Positions 17,972-29,034 of a DNA stretch of 64,000 nucleotides are shown piece after piece. The DNA comes from Deltaproteobacteria bacterium (lineage in GTDB: Bacteria > BMS3Abin14): the NCBI GenBank assembly GCA_013151915.1, contig JAADHJ010000028.1, positions 26,289-90,288 of the forward strand, given 5' to 3'. Each line of letters starts with the position of its first letter. Within the stretch, counting starts at the first letter, position 1. A program made the position numbers and the translations under genes. Under the pieces are notes generated by a model that was not told the DNA's origin, did no database searches, and was given only the letters and a program-made list of their open reading frames with translations.

Positions 17972-19287
17972 AATATCCTCATCAAAAAGCTCTCCCCCAT
18001 CGTCACATTCAGGGAATCGATCTCCCGAAGAGCCTTTAACATACGTGAGAACACGGCCTCATGGGTAATCATCACAAGAGGTACCCCACCCCCCTGGTCC
18101 GTCTCCCGGCCCCTCTGTATTACGGAGCCGATACTGATCCCGTGCTTACCCAGGATACCGGAGATGGTGGAGAGTACCCCGGGGCTGTCGTGGGCGGAGA
18201 CCCTGATATAGAACTCATTGGCCGTATTCTCTGCAAGCCTCATGGGCGGCTCCCCGTTACTCATGGTCCTGTAGCCGCTCACGGGTATCCTCTCCACCGC
18301 CCCGGACAGGATGTCACGAACACAGGAAACCACATCCGCAACTACGGCGCTGCCGGTGGGGAGCCCCCCCGCCCCCCTGCCATAGTAAAGAGATGGGCCG
18401 AGGTTGTCGTCCTGAAGGTAAACCGCATTAAAAACCCCATCCACAGTGGCGAGAGGATGCCCTTCCGGAACAAGCGATGGGTGGACCCACGCCTCGACCT
18501 CGTCGCCGGAACGCCTGGCCGTTGCCAGGAGCTTGACCCGACACCCGAATTCCTCGGCTATTTCAAGATCCAGCGGGATCAATCGGGAAATCCCCTGGTA
18601 CGGAAAATCTTCCGGGGAGACTGGGACATTAAAGCAAAGGTTGACAAGAATGGCCAGTTTCTGCGCAGCGTCGACACCCTCAACGTCCATGGCCGGATCG
18701 GCTTCGGCGTACCCCTCATCCTGCGCATCCTTTAGAACCTGTGAGAAGGTCATGCGTTCCTTGTGCATGCGGGTCAGTATGTAGTTGCACGTCCCGTTTA
18801 TGATTCCGGTCACAGAAAGAATCCGGTTTGCCACGAGCCCGACCTTGATTGTGCGGACGAGGGGGATCCCTCCGGCGACGCTTCCCTCGAACCCGAGGGT
18901 TACCCCCTTCTCCTCGGCTCTTTTCGAAATCTCAAGCCAGTGGGTGGAAAGAAGGGCCTTGTTGGCGGTGACAACGTGCTTTCCCCTGTCGATGGCCGCA
19001 AGGATATAGCTCCGTGCCGGTTCGATGCCGCCGATGAGTTCCACCACGATCTGCACCTCGGGATCGTCGATTACGTCCATGGCATTGGTGGTCAACAGCT
19101 TTTTTGGGATCTTTACGCCCCGGGGACGGTCCGGATCAATATCCGCCGCCCTGGCGACCTCGATGGACGCGCCCAGACGGCTTGCCAGAAGACCGGCGTT
19201 GCGCTGCAGGATCTCCATGACCCCGCACCCGATGTTTCCCAGTCCAATGATCCCGATCCTGACAGGCTTCACTTCCTTGTCCTCCAT
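17959..19287 (-). CDS. hom: Homoserine dehydrogenase
   Basis: Reduces aspartate semialdehyde to homoserine. The 442-aa protein has an N-terminal NAD(P)-binding fold (IGIIGLGNIGCGVMEIL), the ELIGGIEPARSYILAA segment, VTANKALL, GFEGSVAGGIPLVRT and the INGTCNYILTRM catalytic-domain motif. A C-terminal ACT domain (about 355-435) suggests threonine feedback. It lies upstream of the apgM-like gene, with 38 bp between them. The last codon and stop (GGCTCGTAA) fall inside a hairpin-mosaic repeat. Confidence 0.96.
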   Translation of the reverse strand: MEDKEVKPVRIGIIGLGNIGCGVMEILQRNAGLLASRLGASIEVARAADIDPDRPRGVKIPKKLLTTNAMDVIDDPEVQIVVELIGGIEPARSYILAAIDRGKHVVTANKALLSTHWLEISKRAEEKGVTLGFEGSVAGGIPLVRTIKVGLVANRILSVTGIINGTCNYILTRMHKERMTFSQVLKDAQDEGYAEADPAMDVEGVDAAQKLAILVNLCFNVPVSPEDFPYQGISRLIPLDLEIAEEFGCRVKLLATARRSGDEVEAWVHPSLVPEGHPLATVDGVFNAVYLQDDNLGPSLYYGRGAGGLPTGSAVVADVVSCVRDILSGAVERIPVSGYRTMSNGEPPMRLAENTANEFYIRVSAHDSPGVLSTISGILGKHGISIGSVIQRGRETDQGGGVPLVMITHEAVFSRMLKALREIDSLNVTMGESFLMRILMGS

Positions 19288-19291
19288 CCTT

Positions 19292-19351
19292 GATAGGAGC
19301 GTAAAAAGTCCATCAATGGGCGCGTTGATGACTTTTTACAAAGTCATCAAC
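19292..19351 (+). repeat. Hairpin-mosaic repeat, copy C, forming the 3' end of leuB
   Basis: GATAGGAGCGTAAAAAGTCC, then a GGGCGC stem half and TTGATGACTTTTTACAAAGTCATCAA. The last eleven codons and the stop of leuB lie in it (residues [11 protein letters not shown]). Confidence 0.85.
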
Positions 19352-20428
19352 CCTGTCGGCCACCAGTCGGCCCATTTTGGAGCAGGAGACAAGACGTGTT
19401 CCCTCGCTGAAGATATCCCCCGTACGATAACCATCCTGGAGGACACCCTCCACAGCCGAGCGCACGGCCCGGGCGGCATCGATCATACCGCAGGTAATCT
19501 CGAACAGCATCGCCACGGAAAGGATGGCCGCCAGCGGATTGGCCTTGTCTTGTCCCGCGATGTCCGGCGCAGTGCCGTGGGATGGCTCATACATTGCGCA
19601 GCCTCCACCGATACTGGCCGATGGAAGCATTCCGATGGAACCGGTGAGCATGGAGGCCTCGTCAGAAAGGATGTCCCCGAAAAGGTTTCCGGTGAGGATG
19701 ACGTCGAACTGGGCGGGGTTCCTTATCAACTGCATGCTGCAGTTGTCAACGAACTGGTGATCCAGCTCCACATCGGGAAACTCCCCGGCCACATCCTTGA
19801 CGATCTCTCTCCAGAGGCCGCTGACCTCCAGGACATTGGCCTTGTCCACGGATGTAACCTTACCTCTCCTCTTCACGGCCATCTCGAAAGCCATCCTTGC
19901 CACCCTTTCAATCTCATGTTCGGAGTAGCGCATTGTATTGAACCCTACCCGCTCATCTCCGCCCTCATCTATCCCGCGAGGTTCGCCAAAATAGATACCG
20001 GAAACAAGTTCACGTACCACGAGAAGATCGATACCGGAAACCACCTCGGGCTTTAATGTCGACGCCTGTACCAGGGAGGGAAAGACGATGGCCGGCCTGA
20101 GATTCGCGAAAAGGTCCAGATTGGACCTGAGGGCGAGCAGGCCCTTTTCAGGCCGGCGGTCCGTAGGCAGATCATCCCATTTCGGTCCGCCCACGGCCCC
20201 CAATATTATGGCATCGGAGTTCCCGGCCATGTTGAGTGTTTCAGCGGAGATGGGCGCACCCTCCTCATCGATGGCGATGCCGCCGGCCAGGGCGTGGGTG
20301 AGGTCGAATGATACCCCGAAGGCGGCACCGGCGGTATCGAGTACCTTCAATGCCTCAGCCGTCACCTCCGGGCCTATACCATCCCCCTCCAGGACCAGAA
20401 TATTGAATTTTCCTGCTTCCATGTTCAT
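19313..20428 (-). CDS. leuB: 3-isopropylmalate dehydrogenase
   Basis: NAD-dependent oxidative decarboxylase of leucine synthesis, also likely to act on 3-methylmalate in the citramalate route. The 371-aa protein begins with [22 protein letters not shown] and has the [15 protein letters not shown] and [14 protein letters not shown] motifs and [20 protein letters not shown]. The start overlaps leuD by 4 bp (ATGA). The last eleven residues are encoded by a dispersed hairpin-mosaic repeat, which has replaced or extended the native C-terminus. Confidence 0.96.
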   Translation of the reverse strand: MNMEAGKFNILVLEGDGIGPEVTAEALKVLDTAGAAFGVSFDLTHALAGGIAIDEEGAPISAETLNMAGNSDAIILGAVGGPKWDDLPTDRRPEKGLLALRSNLDLFANLRPAIVFPSLVQASTLKPEVVSGIDLLVVRELVSGIYFGEPRGIDEGGDERVGFNTMRYSEHEIERVARMAFEMAVKRRGKVTSVDKANVLEVSGLWREIVKDVAGEFPDVELDHQFVDNCSMQLIRNPAQFDVILTGNLFGDILSDEASMLTGSIGMLPSASIGGGCAMYEPSHGTAPDIAGQDKANPLAAILSVAMLFEITCGMIDAARAVRSAVEGVLQDGYRTGDIFSEGTRLVSCSKMGRLVADRVDDFVKSHQRAH

Positions 20429-20928
20429 CGGGCATTCTCCTTGGTGAGATAGGGAATGAGTCCTCCCGCCGTTACGAGATCCATCATGAAGGCAGGAATG
20501 ACCTTGAATGGGTATTTCTCCCCACGTGTCAGGTTTGAGATAAAACCACCGGAGACGTTCACTTCGAGTTTATCGCCCGCATTGATTTTCTCCGAAGCTT
20601 CAACGGATTCGAAGATCGGGAGGCCCATGTTAAATGAGTTTCTGTAGAAGATCCTCGCAAAGGAGGGAGCGATGACGCAGGAAACCCCTGCGGCCTTGAT
20701 GGCGATGGGAGCGTGTTCCCGTGAGGACCCGCAGCCGAAGTTTTTCCCCGCAACGATGATATCGCCGGGGGAAACCCCGGCGGGAAAGGAAGGGTCGGCG
20801 TCCTCCATGCAGTGTGCCGCCAGCTGGTTCGGATCCGACGTGTTCAGGTAGCGCGCCGGGATAATGGCGTCGGTATCCACGTCCTCACCAAACCGCCACG
20901 CTTTGCCTTTCAATATCTCTTTGCTCAT
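20425..20928 (-). CDS. leuD: 3-isopropylmalate dehydratase small subunit
   Basis: Small subunit of the aconitase-like isomerase, 167 aa, with [19 protein letters not shown] and the [14 protein letters not shown] swivelling-domain motif. I start at ATG 20928, which has GGAG eight bases upstream, rather than at 20958 inside spacer DNA. The short bacterial/archaeal-type sequence suggests it pairs with the LeuC encoded 140 bp upstream and may also serve the citramalate route. It is coupled to leuB by an ATGA overlap. Confidence 0.96.
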   Translation of the reverse strand: MSKEILKGKAWRFGEDVDTDAIIPARYLNTSDPNQLAAHCMEDADPSFPAGVSPGDIIVAGKNFGCGSSREHAPIAIKAAGVSCVIAPSFARIFYRNSFNMGLPIFESVEASEKINAGDKLEVNVSGGFISNLTRGEKYPFKVIPAFMMDLVTAGGLIPYLTKENAR

Positions 20929-20952
20929 TTTCAATCTCCGGTGTGGAACTGG

Positions 20953-21053
20953 GTTCAAAAGAGTTCAAGAGTTCAAGGGTTCAAGGGTTCAAGGTAACTC
21001 CGATACCTCTATACTGCTTTCCCCTCTGGACTCTGGACTCTGGACTCTGGACT
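20953..21053 (+). repeat. Adjacent GTTCAAG and GGACTCT heptamer arrays
   Basis: Between leuC and leuD. 20953-20996 holds about five GTTCAAG/GGTTCAAG units; 21024-21053 holds four GGACTCT units. These break what is otherwise a compact leuC-leuD-leuB series. Confidence 0.9.
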
Positions 21054-21070
21054 GTTTTATCCCCCCATAT

Positions 21071-22330
21071 CTAAAGATCCTCGGGGGAACTGATGGTCCC
21101 CGTCACAGCGCTTGCGGCCGCCACGGCCGGTCCAGCCAGATAGACCTCGCTCTTCGGATGTCCCATTCGACCCACGAAGTTCCTGTTGGTGGTCGCCACG
21201 GCACGCTCCCCTTCCGCAAGAACCCCCATGTGCCCTCCAAGGCACGGCCCGCAGGTGGGGGTGCTGATAACCGCCCCGGCGTCCAGGAAGACACCGAAAA
21301 GACCCTCATCCATGGCCTGTCGATAGATTGTCGGCGTGGCGGGTATTATGATCACCCTGACCCCCCTGGCCACCTTTCTTCCCCTCATTATGCCTGCCGC
21401 AACCCGCAGGTCCTCAAGACGCCCGTTGGTGCAGGACCCTATGACGACCTGGTCAACAGTGGTGTCGGCGGCCTCACCTACCGCTCTGGCATTTTCCGGC
21501 AGATGGGGAAAAGAAACCTGAAGATCGATGTCGGAAGCATCCATTTCTATGGTCGCTTCATATTCCGCCCCGGCGTCAGAGGCGTAAAAGGTATAATCCC
21601 TGTCGGCCCTCCGGCTGACGTATTCCCCGGTAACAGTATCGGGGGAAATAATCCCGTTTTTTGCCCCGGCCTCAATGGCCATGTTGCACATGGTAAGCCG
21701 ATCGGACATTCCAAGATTCTCAATGGTGGTTCCCGTAAATTCCATGGACCTGTATAGTGCGCCGTCAACCCCGATTCTGCCGATGGTGTAGAGTATGAGG
21801 TCTTTCCCCCCTACCCACGGCTTCATTGCACCGTTGATGACGAACTTCATGGTGGCGGGTACCTTTAACCACACCTTGCCGCCGATCATCGTGCCGGCCA
21901 GATCGGTGCTCCCAACGCCGGTTGAGAAAGCCCCAAGGGCGCCATAGGTGCAGGTATGACTGTCCGCCCCGACAACCAGATCTCCAGGCAACACAAGACC
22001 CTGTTCGGGCAGAAGGGCGTGTTCGATCCCCATCTCCCCAAGTTCAAAGTAGTGGCTGATCCCGTAATCCTCGGCGAATTTCCTCATCTCCCTGCACTGC
22101 TCCGCGGATTCAATATCCTTGTTGGGAGAGAAGTGATCAGGAACCAGGGCGATCTTGTCCCTGTCGAAAACCTGACGGATCCCACGGTCCCGGAGAATCC
22201 TGATTGCAATGGGAGCTGTAATGTCATTACCCAGCGCCAGGTCCACTTCGGCCATTATTATCTCGCCTGGATGCACATCATCCCTGCCCGTATGGGCAGC
22301 CAGGATCTTTTCTGTGATGGTCATTGACAT
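21071..22330 (-). CDS. leuC: 3-isopropylmalate dehydratase large subunit
   Basis: Catalytic subunit carrying the [4Fe-4S] cluster, 419 aa, of the short HacA/LeuC type common in archaea and anaerobes. Motifs include [46 protein letters not shown] and [31 protein letters not shown], with the three cluster cysteines. Start may be 22330 or the ATG two codons in. It follows leuA by about 70 bp and precedes leuD. Confidence 0.95.
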   Translation of the reverse strand: MSMTITEKILAAHTGRDDVHPGEIIMAEVDLALGNDITAPIAIRILRDRGIRQVFDRDKIALVPDHFSPNKDIESAEQCREMRKFAEDYGISHYFELGEMGIEHALLPEQGLVLPGDLVVGADSHTCTYGALGAFSTGVGSTDLAGTMIGGKVWLKVPATMKFVINGAMKPWVGGKDLILYTIGRIGVDGALYRSMEFTGTTIENLGMSDRLTMCNMAIEAGAKNGIISPDTVTGEYVSRRADRDYTFYASDAGAEYEATIEMDASDIDLQVSFPHLPENARAVGEAADTTVDQVVIGSCTNGRLEDLRVAAGIMRGRKVARGVRVIIIPATPTIYRQAMDEGLFGVFLDAGAVISTPTCGPCLGGHMGVLAEGERAVATTNRNFVGRMGHPKSEVYLAGPAVAAASAVTGTISSPEDL

Positions 22331-22402
22331 GGATAAACCCTCAACTCGCCCAGTTAGGAGCGCGCAGGTCTCAGATTCGAGTAATGAGGCCTGCGCACCA
22401 AT

Positions 22403-23941
22403 TTACAGGGTCGGCTTCTCAACGGCCAGGTTGGCCTTCCGGTATTCCATCTTGTTGAGCGCGTTTACGAAGGCCCTGGCCGAAGCCACGATGACATCGG
22501 AGGAAGCGCCCTGTCCGGTCACCGTGTTTCCGTTCTCCTTGATTCTGACCGAGACTCCTCCCAGTGCGTCCGCGCCTCCCGTGATGGCTGAGACGGTATA
22601 TCTCACAAGTTTGGCACGGCTCCCGGCAATTTTTCTGATGGCCTTGAAGGCCGCGTCCACAGCGCCATCACCGAATTCCGCTTTGGCCTTGACCTTTCCG
22701 TCTACCTCCAGCTCCACGGTAGCGGAAGGAACGACATTCGTTCCACTGGTAAAGGTAATGCTCAAGAGCTTGAATTTGTCGGGAATGCGGTGGACCTCAT
22801 CGGCAACGATAGCCTCTATATCCTCATCGAAAACCGTCTTTTTCTTGTCGGCCAGCCGCTTGAAAGCCACGAAGGCTTTCTCCATTTCCTCATCATCAAG
22901 GTCCATCCCCAGGGTCTTGATCCTCTCCTTGAAGGCGTGGCGCCCGGAGTGCTTTCCCAGCACCAGGGTGCTTTCTTTAACACCGATGGATTCCGGGGTC
23001 ATGATCTCGTAGGTCGTCTTCTCTTTCAGTACACCGTCCTGATGTATCCCGGCCTCGTGGGCAAAGGCGTTGGCGCCGACAATGGCCTTGTTCTGCTGAA
23101 CGAGTATCCCGGTTATGGATGAAACCAGCCGGCTTGACCTGTAGATCTCATGCGTTTTGATGCCGCTGGTAAACCCGAGATGGTCATGGCGGGTTTTTAA
23201 AGCCATGACGATCTCCTCCAGGGACGCGTTGCCCGCACGCTCCCCGATACCGTTGATCGTGCATTCCACCTGTCTCGCACCGTTCGCCACCGCCGCAAGG
23301 GAATTGGCGACCGCCAGCCCGAGGTCGTTGTGGCAATGGACGGCGAGAACAGCCTGGTTGAAATTGGGAACCCTATCCAGAAGGGCGGCGATGAGCCCCC
23401 CGAACTCATCGGGGATGGCATAGCCAACCGTATCGGGGATATTCACCGTCCTCGCTCCCGCTTCGATGACGGCCTGAACCACCTCGCAAAGATAGCTGAC
23501 GTCGCTCCGGGCGGCGTCCTCCGCGGAGAACTGGACGTTTTCCGTATAGGCGGCGGCATGCCGAACGGCGTCCACCGCAGCCTGTCTGACCTCGTCATGG
23601 GTCCTCTGAAGCTTGTACTTGATGTGTATGTCAGAGGTTGCTATGAAGGTGTGAATCCTGGGCTTTTTGGCCGCTTTCAGGGCATCCCATGCCCGGTCGA
23701 TGTCCTTCCTGCTGGCCCGGCACAGCCCTGCTACCTGCGGCCTTTTAACGGTTGCGGCTACGGCCCTGACCGCCTCAAAATCACCTTCCGACGCGATGGG
23801 GAACCCGGCCTCGATTACATCTACGTTCAGCCGGTCGAGCTGTTTGGCAACCTGGATTTTTTCCTTCAGGTTCATTGATGCTCCGGGCGACTGCTCACCG
23901 TCCCGCAGCGTGGTATCGAAAATGACAATCCTGTCAGACAT
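22403..23941 (-). CDS. leuA: 2-isopropylmalate synthase
   Basis: Condenses acetyl-CoA and 2-ketoisovalerate, the committed step of leucine synthesis. The 512-aa protein starts MSDRIVIFDTTLRDGEQSPGASM, has VIEAGFPIASEGDFEAVRAVA, HCHNDLGLAVANSLAAV and GERAGNASLEEIVMAL, and a C-terminal regulatory domain (about 390-512), so leucine inhibition is expected. I start at ATG 23941 with a GGAGAG ribosome site; the longer ORF start at 24046 would run into pssA. It lies downstream of pssA and upstream of leuC. Confidence 0.96.
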   Translation of the reverse strand: MSDRIVIFDTTLRDGEQSPGASMNLKEKIQVAKQLDRLNVDVIEAGFPIASEGDFEAVRAVAATVKRPQVAGLCRASRKDIDRAWDALKAAKKPRIHTFIATSDIHIKYKLQRTHDEVRQAAVDAVRHAAAYTENVQFSAEDAARSDVSYLCEVVQAVIEAGARTVNIPDTVGYAIPDEFGGLIAALLDRVPNFNQAVLAVHCHNDLGLAVANSLAAVANGARQVECTINGIGERAGNASLEEIVMALKTRHDHLGFTSGIKTHEIYRSSRLVSSITGILVQQNKAIVGANAFAHEAGIHQDGVLKEKTTYEIMTPESIGVKESTLVLGKHSGRHAFKERIKTLGMDLDDEEMEKAFVAFKRLADKKKTVFDEDIEAIVADEVHRIPDKFKLLSITFTSGTNVVPSATVELEVDGKVKAKAEFGDGAVDAAFKAIRKIAGSRAKLVRYTVSAITGGADALGGVSVRIKENGNTVTGQGASSDVIVASARAFVNALNKMEYRKANLAVEKPTL

Positions 23942-24035
23942 CCTGTTCTCTCCTTCCGCCGACTTTTCCCATCCCGGTGTTAAAAGGGATGGAAGAATAT
24001 GCCGATTAGGCCCGGTCAATCCAAGGTCACATTCA

Positions 24036-24863
24036 CTAAGCCCCATTTCGCGTCACCACCTCCTCTTCATCACCCTCGAGGATGTCCTCATCCTCCAAAG
24101 TATAGCTCTCCATGTGTATGACCTCCCCACCAGCGAGCTTTCTAAGGAACCAGGCCCCAAAAACAGGACCCAGGACAGTGTAGAATACGGCAAAACCGAA
24201 CAGGAACTTTTCAGGGTAGTTCGCCGCGATGACCAGGCAGATAACCACCCCGGCCAGGACCTGAAAGGCCTTCCTGCGAGGAATTACAACCTGTTTCAAT
24301 CCAGGATAGGGTATCCTGCTGACCATAAGCAGGGACAGGACATATACACCCATCACGACCCCCACCTTTATTAAGCTGCTTTTCAACCCCTCGCTGCCTA
24401 CAAGGAGCAGCCCTGAAGCCACTACGCCTGCGGCGGCGGGAATAGGGAGGCCCGTAAAATGCTTCTGGCCGGATTTCTGAGTCTGCACGTTGAATCTCGC
24501 AAGCCTCAGGGCACCACACGCCAGGTAGAGGAAAGCCCCAAGCCAGCCGAAACGGCCCAACGGCTTGAGGACCGCCGTATACATCAGGATGGCCGGCGCC
24601 ATCCCGAAAGCAACCAGGTCCGAAAGGCTATCGTACTGAACCCCGAAGGGGGACGCTGTCCGGGTGAGTCGGGCTATTCTTCCGTCCAGGGCATCGAACA
24701 GGCCTGCCACCAGGATGGCCACGGCGGCCTTGACGAATTCACCGTTGAGGGATGAAACGACAGAGAAAAACCCCGCGAAGAGTGCGAGACTCGTTATCAT
24801 GTTGGGCAACAGATATACGGCTCTGCGATGATTCTGGGAATCCGAACCTGTCATCTCACCCAT
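24036..24863 (-). CDS. pssA: CDP-diacylglycerol-serine O-phosphatidyltransferase
   Basis: Integral membrane enzyme that makes phosphatidylserine. It carries the CDP-alcohol phosphotransferase signature D-x2-DG-x2-AR-x8-G-x3-D-x3-D exactly (DALDGRIAR...G...D...D, about residues 55-80) with several membrane helices around it. The start at 24863 overlaps the psd stop by 8 bp; ATG 24854 is an alternative. The C-terminus is acidic (EDEDILEGDEEEV). Coupling to psd makes a complete phosphatidylethanolamine pair, here inserted between ilvC and leuA. Confidence 0.94.
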   Translation of the reverse strand: MGEMTGSDSQNHRRAVYLLPNMITSLALFAGFFSVVSSLNGEFVKAAVAILVAGLFDALDGRIARLTRTASPFGVQYDSLSDLVAFGMAPAILMYTAVLKPLGRFGWLGAFLYLACGALRLARFNVQTQKSGQKHFTGLPIPAAAGVVASGLLLVGSEGLKSSLIKVGVVMGVYVLSLLMVSRIPYPGLKQVVIPRRKAFQVLAGVVICLVIAANYPEKFLFGFAVFYTVLGPVFGAWFLRKLAGGEVIHMESYTLEDEDILEGDEEEVVTRNGA

Positions 24864-25541
24864 TGGGTTCCAGCCTTCCCACAACCGACAAACCCGCCCG
24901 AACCCGGTCCCCCGGTTTAACGGCGGGCACAGTCTCCGGTGGAAGATAAAGATCGACCCTTGATCCGAAACAGATAAGCCCGAAACGGCGCCCTGTCTCA
25001 ACACGGTCCCCGGAAACGAGGCGGCAGATAATACGGCGCGCCACCAGTCCCGCCACCTGGACCATTAAGATCCTGCGTCCGGAGGGGTCTTCCATGAGTA
25101 TCTCCGTCCGCTCGTTCTGGAGACTCGCATCATCGAGGTGGGCCATCCTGAAACCGCCCGGGACGTGTCTGACCTCCAGCACGCGGCCCGGGAAAGGGAT
25201 TCTGTTGATGTGAACATTAAAGAGGCTCATAAAAACGCTGACCCTCAGAGCGGATCCTCGCAGGTATCTCTCTTCCCCCACCGGTCCCACTGCTACGACA
25301 CGGCCGTCAGCCGGGGAAAAAACCTCGCCGGGCCGTGCATGTGCCTTCCTTTCGGGGTCCCGGAAGAAGAGCAGGATGGCGACGGATCCAGCCAGGAAAA
25401 AGATCCCCGCGGCCGCAGCCCCGAAGGCGAAAAGAACCACTGCTCCGGCCGCGAACAGACCGGCCGGCTTCAGGCCTTCCGAAGCGACCCCGATGATGGT
25501 GCGCCCCTCTGTGGGCGCGTTGATGACTTCGTAAGAAGTCA

Positions 25542-25542
<1 letters not shown>
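24856..25542 (-). CDS. psd: Phosphatidylserine decarboxylase (short archaeal-type form)
   Basis: Converts phosphatidylserine to phosphatidylethanolamine using a pyruvoyl group formed by self-cleavage. Two N-terminal hydrophobic helices are followed by EVFSPADGRVVAVG, FMSLFNVHINRIPFPG and, near the end, FGLICFGSRVDLYLP, where the GS pair is the expected cleavage site. About 228 aa, normal for the short form. ATG 25542 overlaps the ilvC stop (TGATG). The first fourteen codons (MTSYEVINAPTEGR) are made of hairpin-mosaic repeat DNA, so the N-terminus is repeat-derived. Confidence 0.94.

Positions 25543-25546
<4 letters not shown>
25501..25546 (+). repeat. Hairpin-mosaic repeat, copy D, forming the ilvC-psd junction
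   Basis: GCGCCC/GGGCGC stem followed by the palindrome GATGACTTCGTAAGAAGTCATC. It contains the ilvC stop codon and the first fourteen codons of psd. Confidence 0.85.
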
Positions 25547-26549
<1,003 letters not shown>

Positions 26550-26574
26550 TCCATCCTCCTCCTTTAATACCAAC

Positions 26575-27060
26575 CTATTCAGTGTGCATTTCCCGCGCGA
26601 TGGCCACTTTGCCGGTGCGCATGATTTCCTTGACTCCGAAGGGTTTGATCAAATTGATAAACGCATCGATCTTCCCCTGATCACCGGTAATTTCGAATGT
26701 GTAGCTGTGATGGGAAATATCAACGATTCTCCCCCGGAAAATAACATTGATCCTCAGTATCTCCGCCTTGGTCTTCTCGGTGGCGTTGACCTTGACCATG
26801 AGTAACTCCCTGTCAACGAAAGACGTGCCGGTCAGGTCGGTCACCTTGATGACATCTACGAGCTTCCTTAACTGTTTTATTACCTGTTCGATAATCCGCT
26901 CATCCCCACGGCTGACGATGGTCATACGTGAGATGGTCGGATCGAGGGTCTCACCGACACTCAGGCTCTCGATGTTGAATCCCCTTCCTGAAAAGAGGCC
27001 TGCGACCCGTGACAGGACACCGAATTTGTTCTCTACGGTAACGGAAATAGTATGTTTCAT
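26575..27060 (-). CDS. ilvN: Acetolactate synthase small (regulatory) subunit
   Basis: Regulatory subunit that confers valine inhibition on IlvB, 161 aa. It has the ACT domain start [33 protein letters not shown] and a C-terminal half typical of IlvH/IlvN. I start at ATG 27060 with a GGGGAG ribosome site rather than at 27099, which lies in repeat DNA. Two hairpin-mosaic repeats separate it from ilvB upstream. Confidence 0.96.
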   Translation of the reverse strand: MKHTISVTVENKFGVLSRVAGLFSGRGFNIESLSVGETLDPTISRMTIVSRGDERIIEQVIKQLRKLVDVIKVTDLTGTSFVDRELLMVKVNATEKTKAEILRINVIFRGRIVDISHHSYTFEITGDQGKIDAFINLIKPFGVKEIMRTGKVAIAREMHTE

Positions 27061-27076
27061 AAGGTTCTCCCCTACT

Positions 27077-27283
27077 TGATAGGGTCGTAAAAAGTCCATT
27101 AATGGCTTTTTACTCCGCGGAAAGCAAAAAGTGTCATTTTTACTTTCCTCACAAATCTTTGATTTGCGCGCCCTTATAATGGGCGCGAAGATGACTTTTT
27201 ACAAAGTCATCTTCTTTGATAGGGTCGTAAAAAGTCCATTAATGGCTTTTTACTCCGCGGAAAGCGAAAAGTGTCATCATCAC
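27077..27283 (+). repeat. Two tandem hairpin-mosaic repeats (copies E and F) between ilvB and ilvN
   Basis: Copy E (27077-27212) is full length: outer arms GTAAAAAGTC and GACTTTTTAC, internal stems GGAAAG/CTTTCC, CAAATC/GATTTG and GCGCCC/GGGCGC, and a terminal GATGACTTT/AAAGTCATC palindrome. Copy F (27216-27283) is the left half only and ends at the ilvB stop. It may affect relative expression of the two subunits. Confidence 0.9.
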
Positions 27284-29004
27284 TTGACGGCTTTCAGTTT
27301 TGCTTCCTTCTTGCTCTTCGGGCCGAAAATCATCTCGGAACCAGCCGCCCCGGCTGGAACCATGGGATAGACACCCTCCTCACGGTCAACAGCGCAATCC
27401 ACCAGAACAGGCCCCGGATGTGCCAACGCTTCCCTGATGCCGGCTTCCACCTCCGATTTCTCGGCGATCCGAATCCCCCTGACACCGAACGCCTCCGCCA
27501 CTTTGACAAAGTCGGGATTGGAGATAAGGCAGGTGGAAGCGTATCTTGCCCCGTAGAACAGCTCCTGCCATTGACGGACCATACCCAGAAATCCGTTATT
27601 CAGGATAAAGATCTTAACGGGAAGATTGTGTTGGGCTACTGTGGCAAGCTCCTGTAGGTTCATCTGAAAACTGCCGTCCCCAGCCACGTCAATGACCAAC
27701 CTGTCGGGATATGCGAACTGCGCCCCCATTGCCGCGGGAAATCCATACCCCATGGTTCCCAGCCCCCCCGAGGAGAGGATAGTTCGCGGACGGCGGAACC
27801 TGTAGAACTGGGCGACCCACATCTGATTCTGTCCCACCTCCGTGGCGATGATGGCATCGTCAGACGCGAGTTCATTCAGCTTCTCGACGACATATTGGGG
27901 CTTGAGCATGCGGCTCTTGCGATCGTATTCAAGTGGACGCTCATCGCCCCATTCCCTGACCTCATTTAACCACTTTTCACGAATTTCCTTCCAGACGGGC
28001 TCCTGGCCGGCCTGCAGTTCATTCAGTCCCTGCAGTACGTTCTTCACGTCCCCGACCACGGGGATGTGGACAACGATGTTCTTGCTGATGGCGGACGGAT
28101 CGATATCAACGTGGACGACCCTCGCGTTGGGGGCAAACCGCTCGACGTTTCCGGTCACCCGGTCATCGAATCGCGCCCCGATGGCAATGATGAGATCCGA
28201 ATTGTGAATGGTCATGTTGGCCTGATAGGTACCGTGCATCCCGAGCATACCGATAAAAAGGGGATGGTCGCCCGGAAATCCTCCCAAACCGAGAAGCGTA
28301 TTGGTTACGGGTATCCGGTTCGTTTCCGCGAATTTCATCAGTTCCTCGGCGGCATCCGAAATGACGACGCCGCCGCCCGCGTATATAACCGGTTTTTTGG
28401 CCTTCTGTACCTCCTTTATTACACGCTTCAGCTGTCCGGGATGGCCATCCACCTTGGGTTTGTATCCCCTGATATCAACCTCGTCGGCCCGCCGATACTT
28501 TCCCTTACCGGCGAGAACGTCCTTCGGAAGATCGATCACCACGGGTCCCGGACGGCCGGTGGAGGCAATGTGGAATGCATCCTGTACCACCATGGGGATA
28601 TCCTCGGTCTTCTGGACAAGGTAGCTGTGTTTTGTAACAGGCCGGGTCACGCCGATGATGTCGGCCTCCTGGAAGGCATCTCCGCCGATCATGTGGGTCG
28701 ACACCTGGCCGGTGAAGGCCACGATGGGCACTGAATCCATGTAGGCCGTTGCGATTCCGGTGACCAGGTTGGTCGCCCCCGGGCCCGACGTGGCCATGCA
28801 TACCCCAACCCTGCCGGTGGCGCGGGCATAGCCGTCGGCGGCGTGGGCGGCGGCCTGCTCGTGCCTCGTCAACACATGCCGCATGCCGCTTTTGAAGAGG
28901 GCATCGTAGAAATCCAGGAGGACTCCGCCCGGATAACCGAACATGATCTCCACATCCTCGTCCTTCAGAGATTTTATGAGCATTTCAGCGCCGGTCATCT
29001 GCAT
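27280..29004 (-). CDS. ilvB: Acetolactate synthase large (catalytic) subunit
   Basis: Thiamine-diphosphate enzyme that makes acetolactate or acetohydroxybutyrate. 574 aa, full length. Motifs: VEIMFGYPGGVLLDFYDAL, RHEQAAAHAADGYARATG with the catalytic glutamate, GPGATNLVTGIATAYMDSVP, and the ThDP-binding GDGSFQMNLQELATVAQHNLPVKIFILNN segment. It follows ilvD by 30 bp and its stop lies at the edge of a repeat. Confidence 0.97.
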   Translation of the reverse strand: MQMTGAEMLIKSLKDEDVEIMFGYPGGVLLDFYDALFKSGMRHVLTRHEQAAAHAADGYARATGRVGVCMATSGPGATNLVTGIATAYMDSVPIVAFTGQVSTHMIGGDAFQEADIIGVTRPVTKHSYLVQKTEDIPMVVQDAFHIASTGRPGPVVIDLPKDVLAGKGKYRRADEVDIRGYKPKVDGHPGQLKRVIKEVQKAKKPVIYAGGGVVISDAAEELMKFAETNRIPVTNTLLGLGGFPGDHPLFIGMLGMHGTYQANMTIHNSDLIIAIGARFDDRVTGNVERFAPNARVVHVDIDPSAISKNIVVHIPVVGDVKNVLQGLNELQAGQEPVWKEIREKWLNEVREWGDERPLEYDRKSRMLKPQYVVEKLNELASDDAIIATEVGQNQMWVAQFYRFRRPRTILSSGGLGTMGYGFPAAMGAQFAYPDRLVIDVAGDGSFQMNLQELATVAQHNLPVKIFILNNGFLGMVRQWQELFYGARYASTCLISNPDFVKVAEAFGVRGIRIAEKSEVEAGIREALAHPGPVLVDCAVDREEGVYPMVPAGAAGSEMIFGPKSKKEAKLKAVK

Positions 29005-29034
29005 CTTCGACTCCTCGCTTTCCCGCTTACTGAT

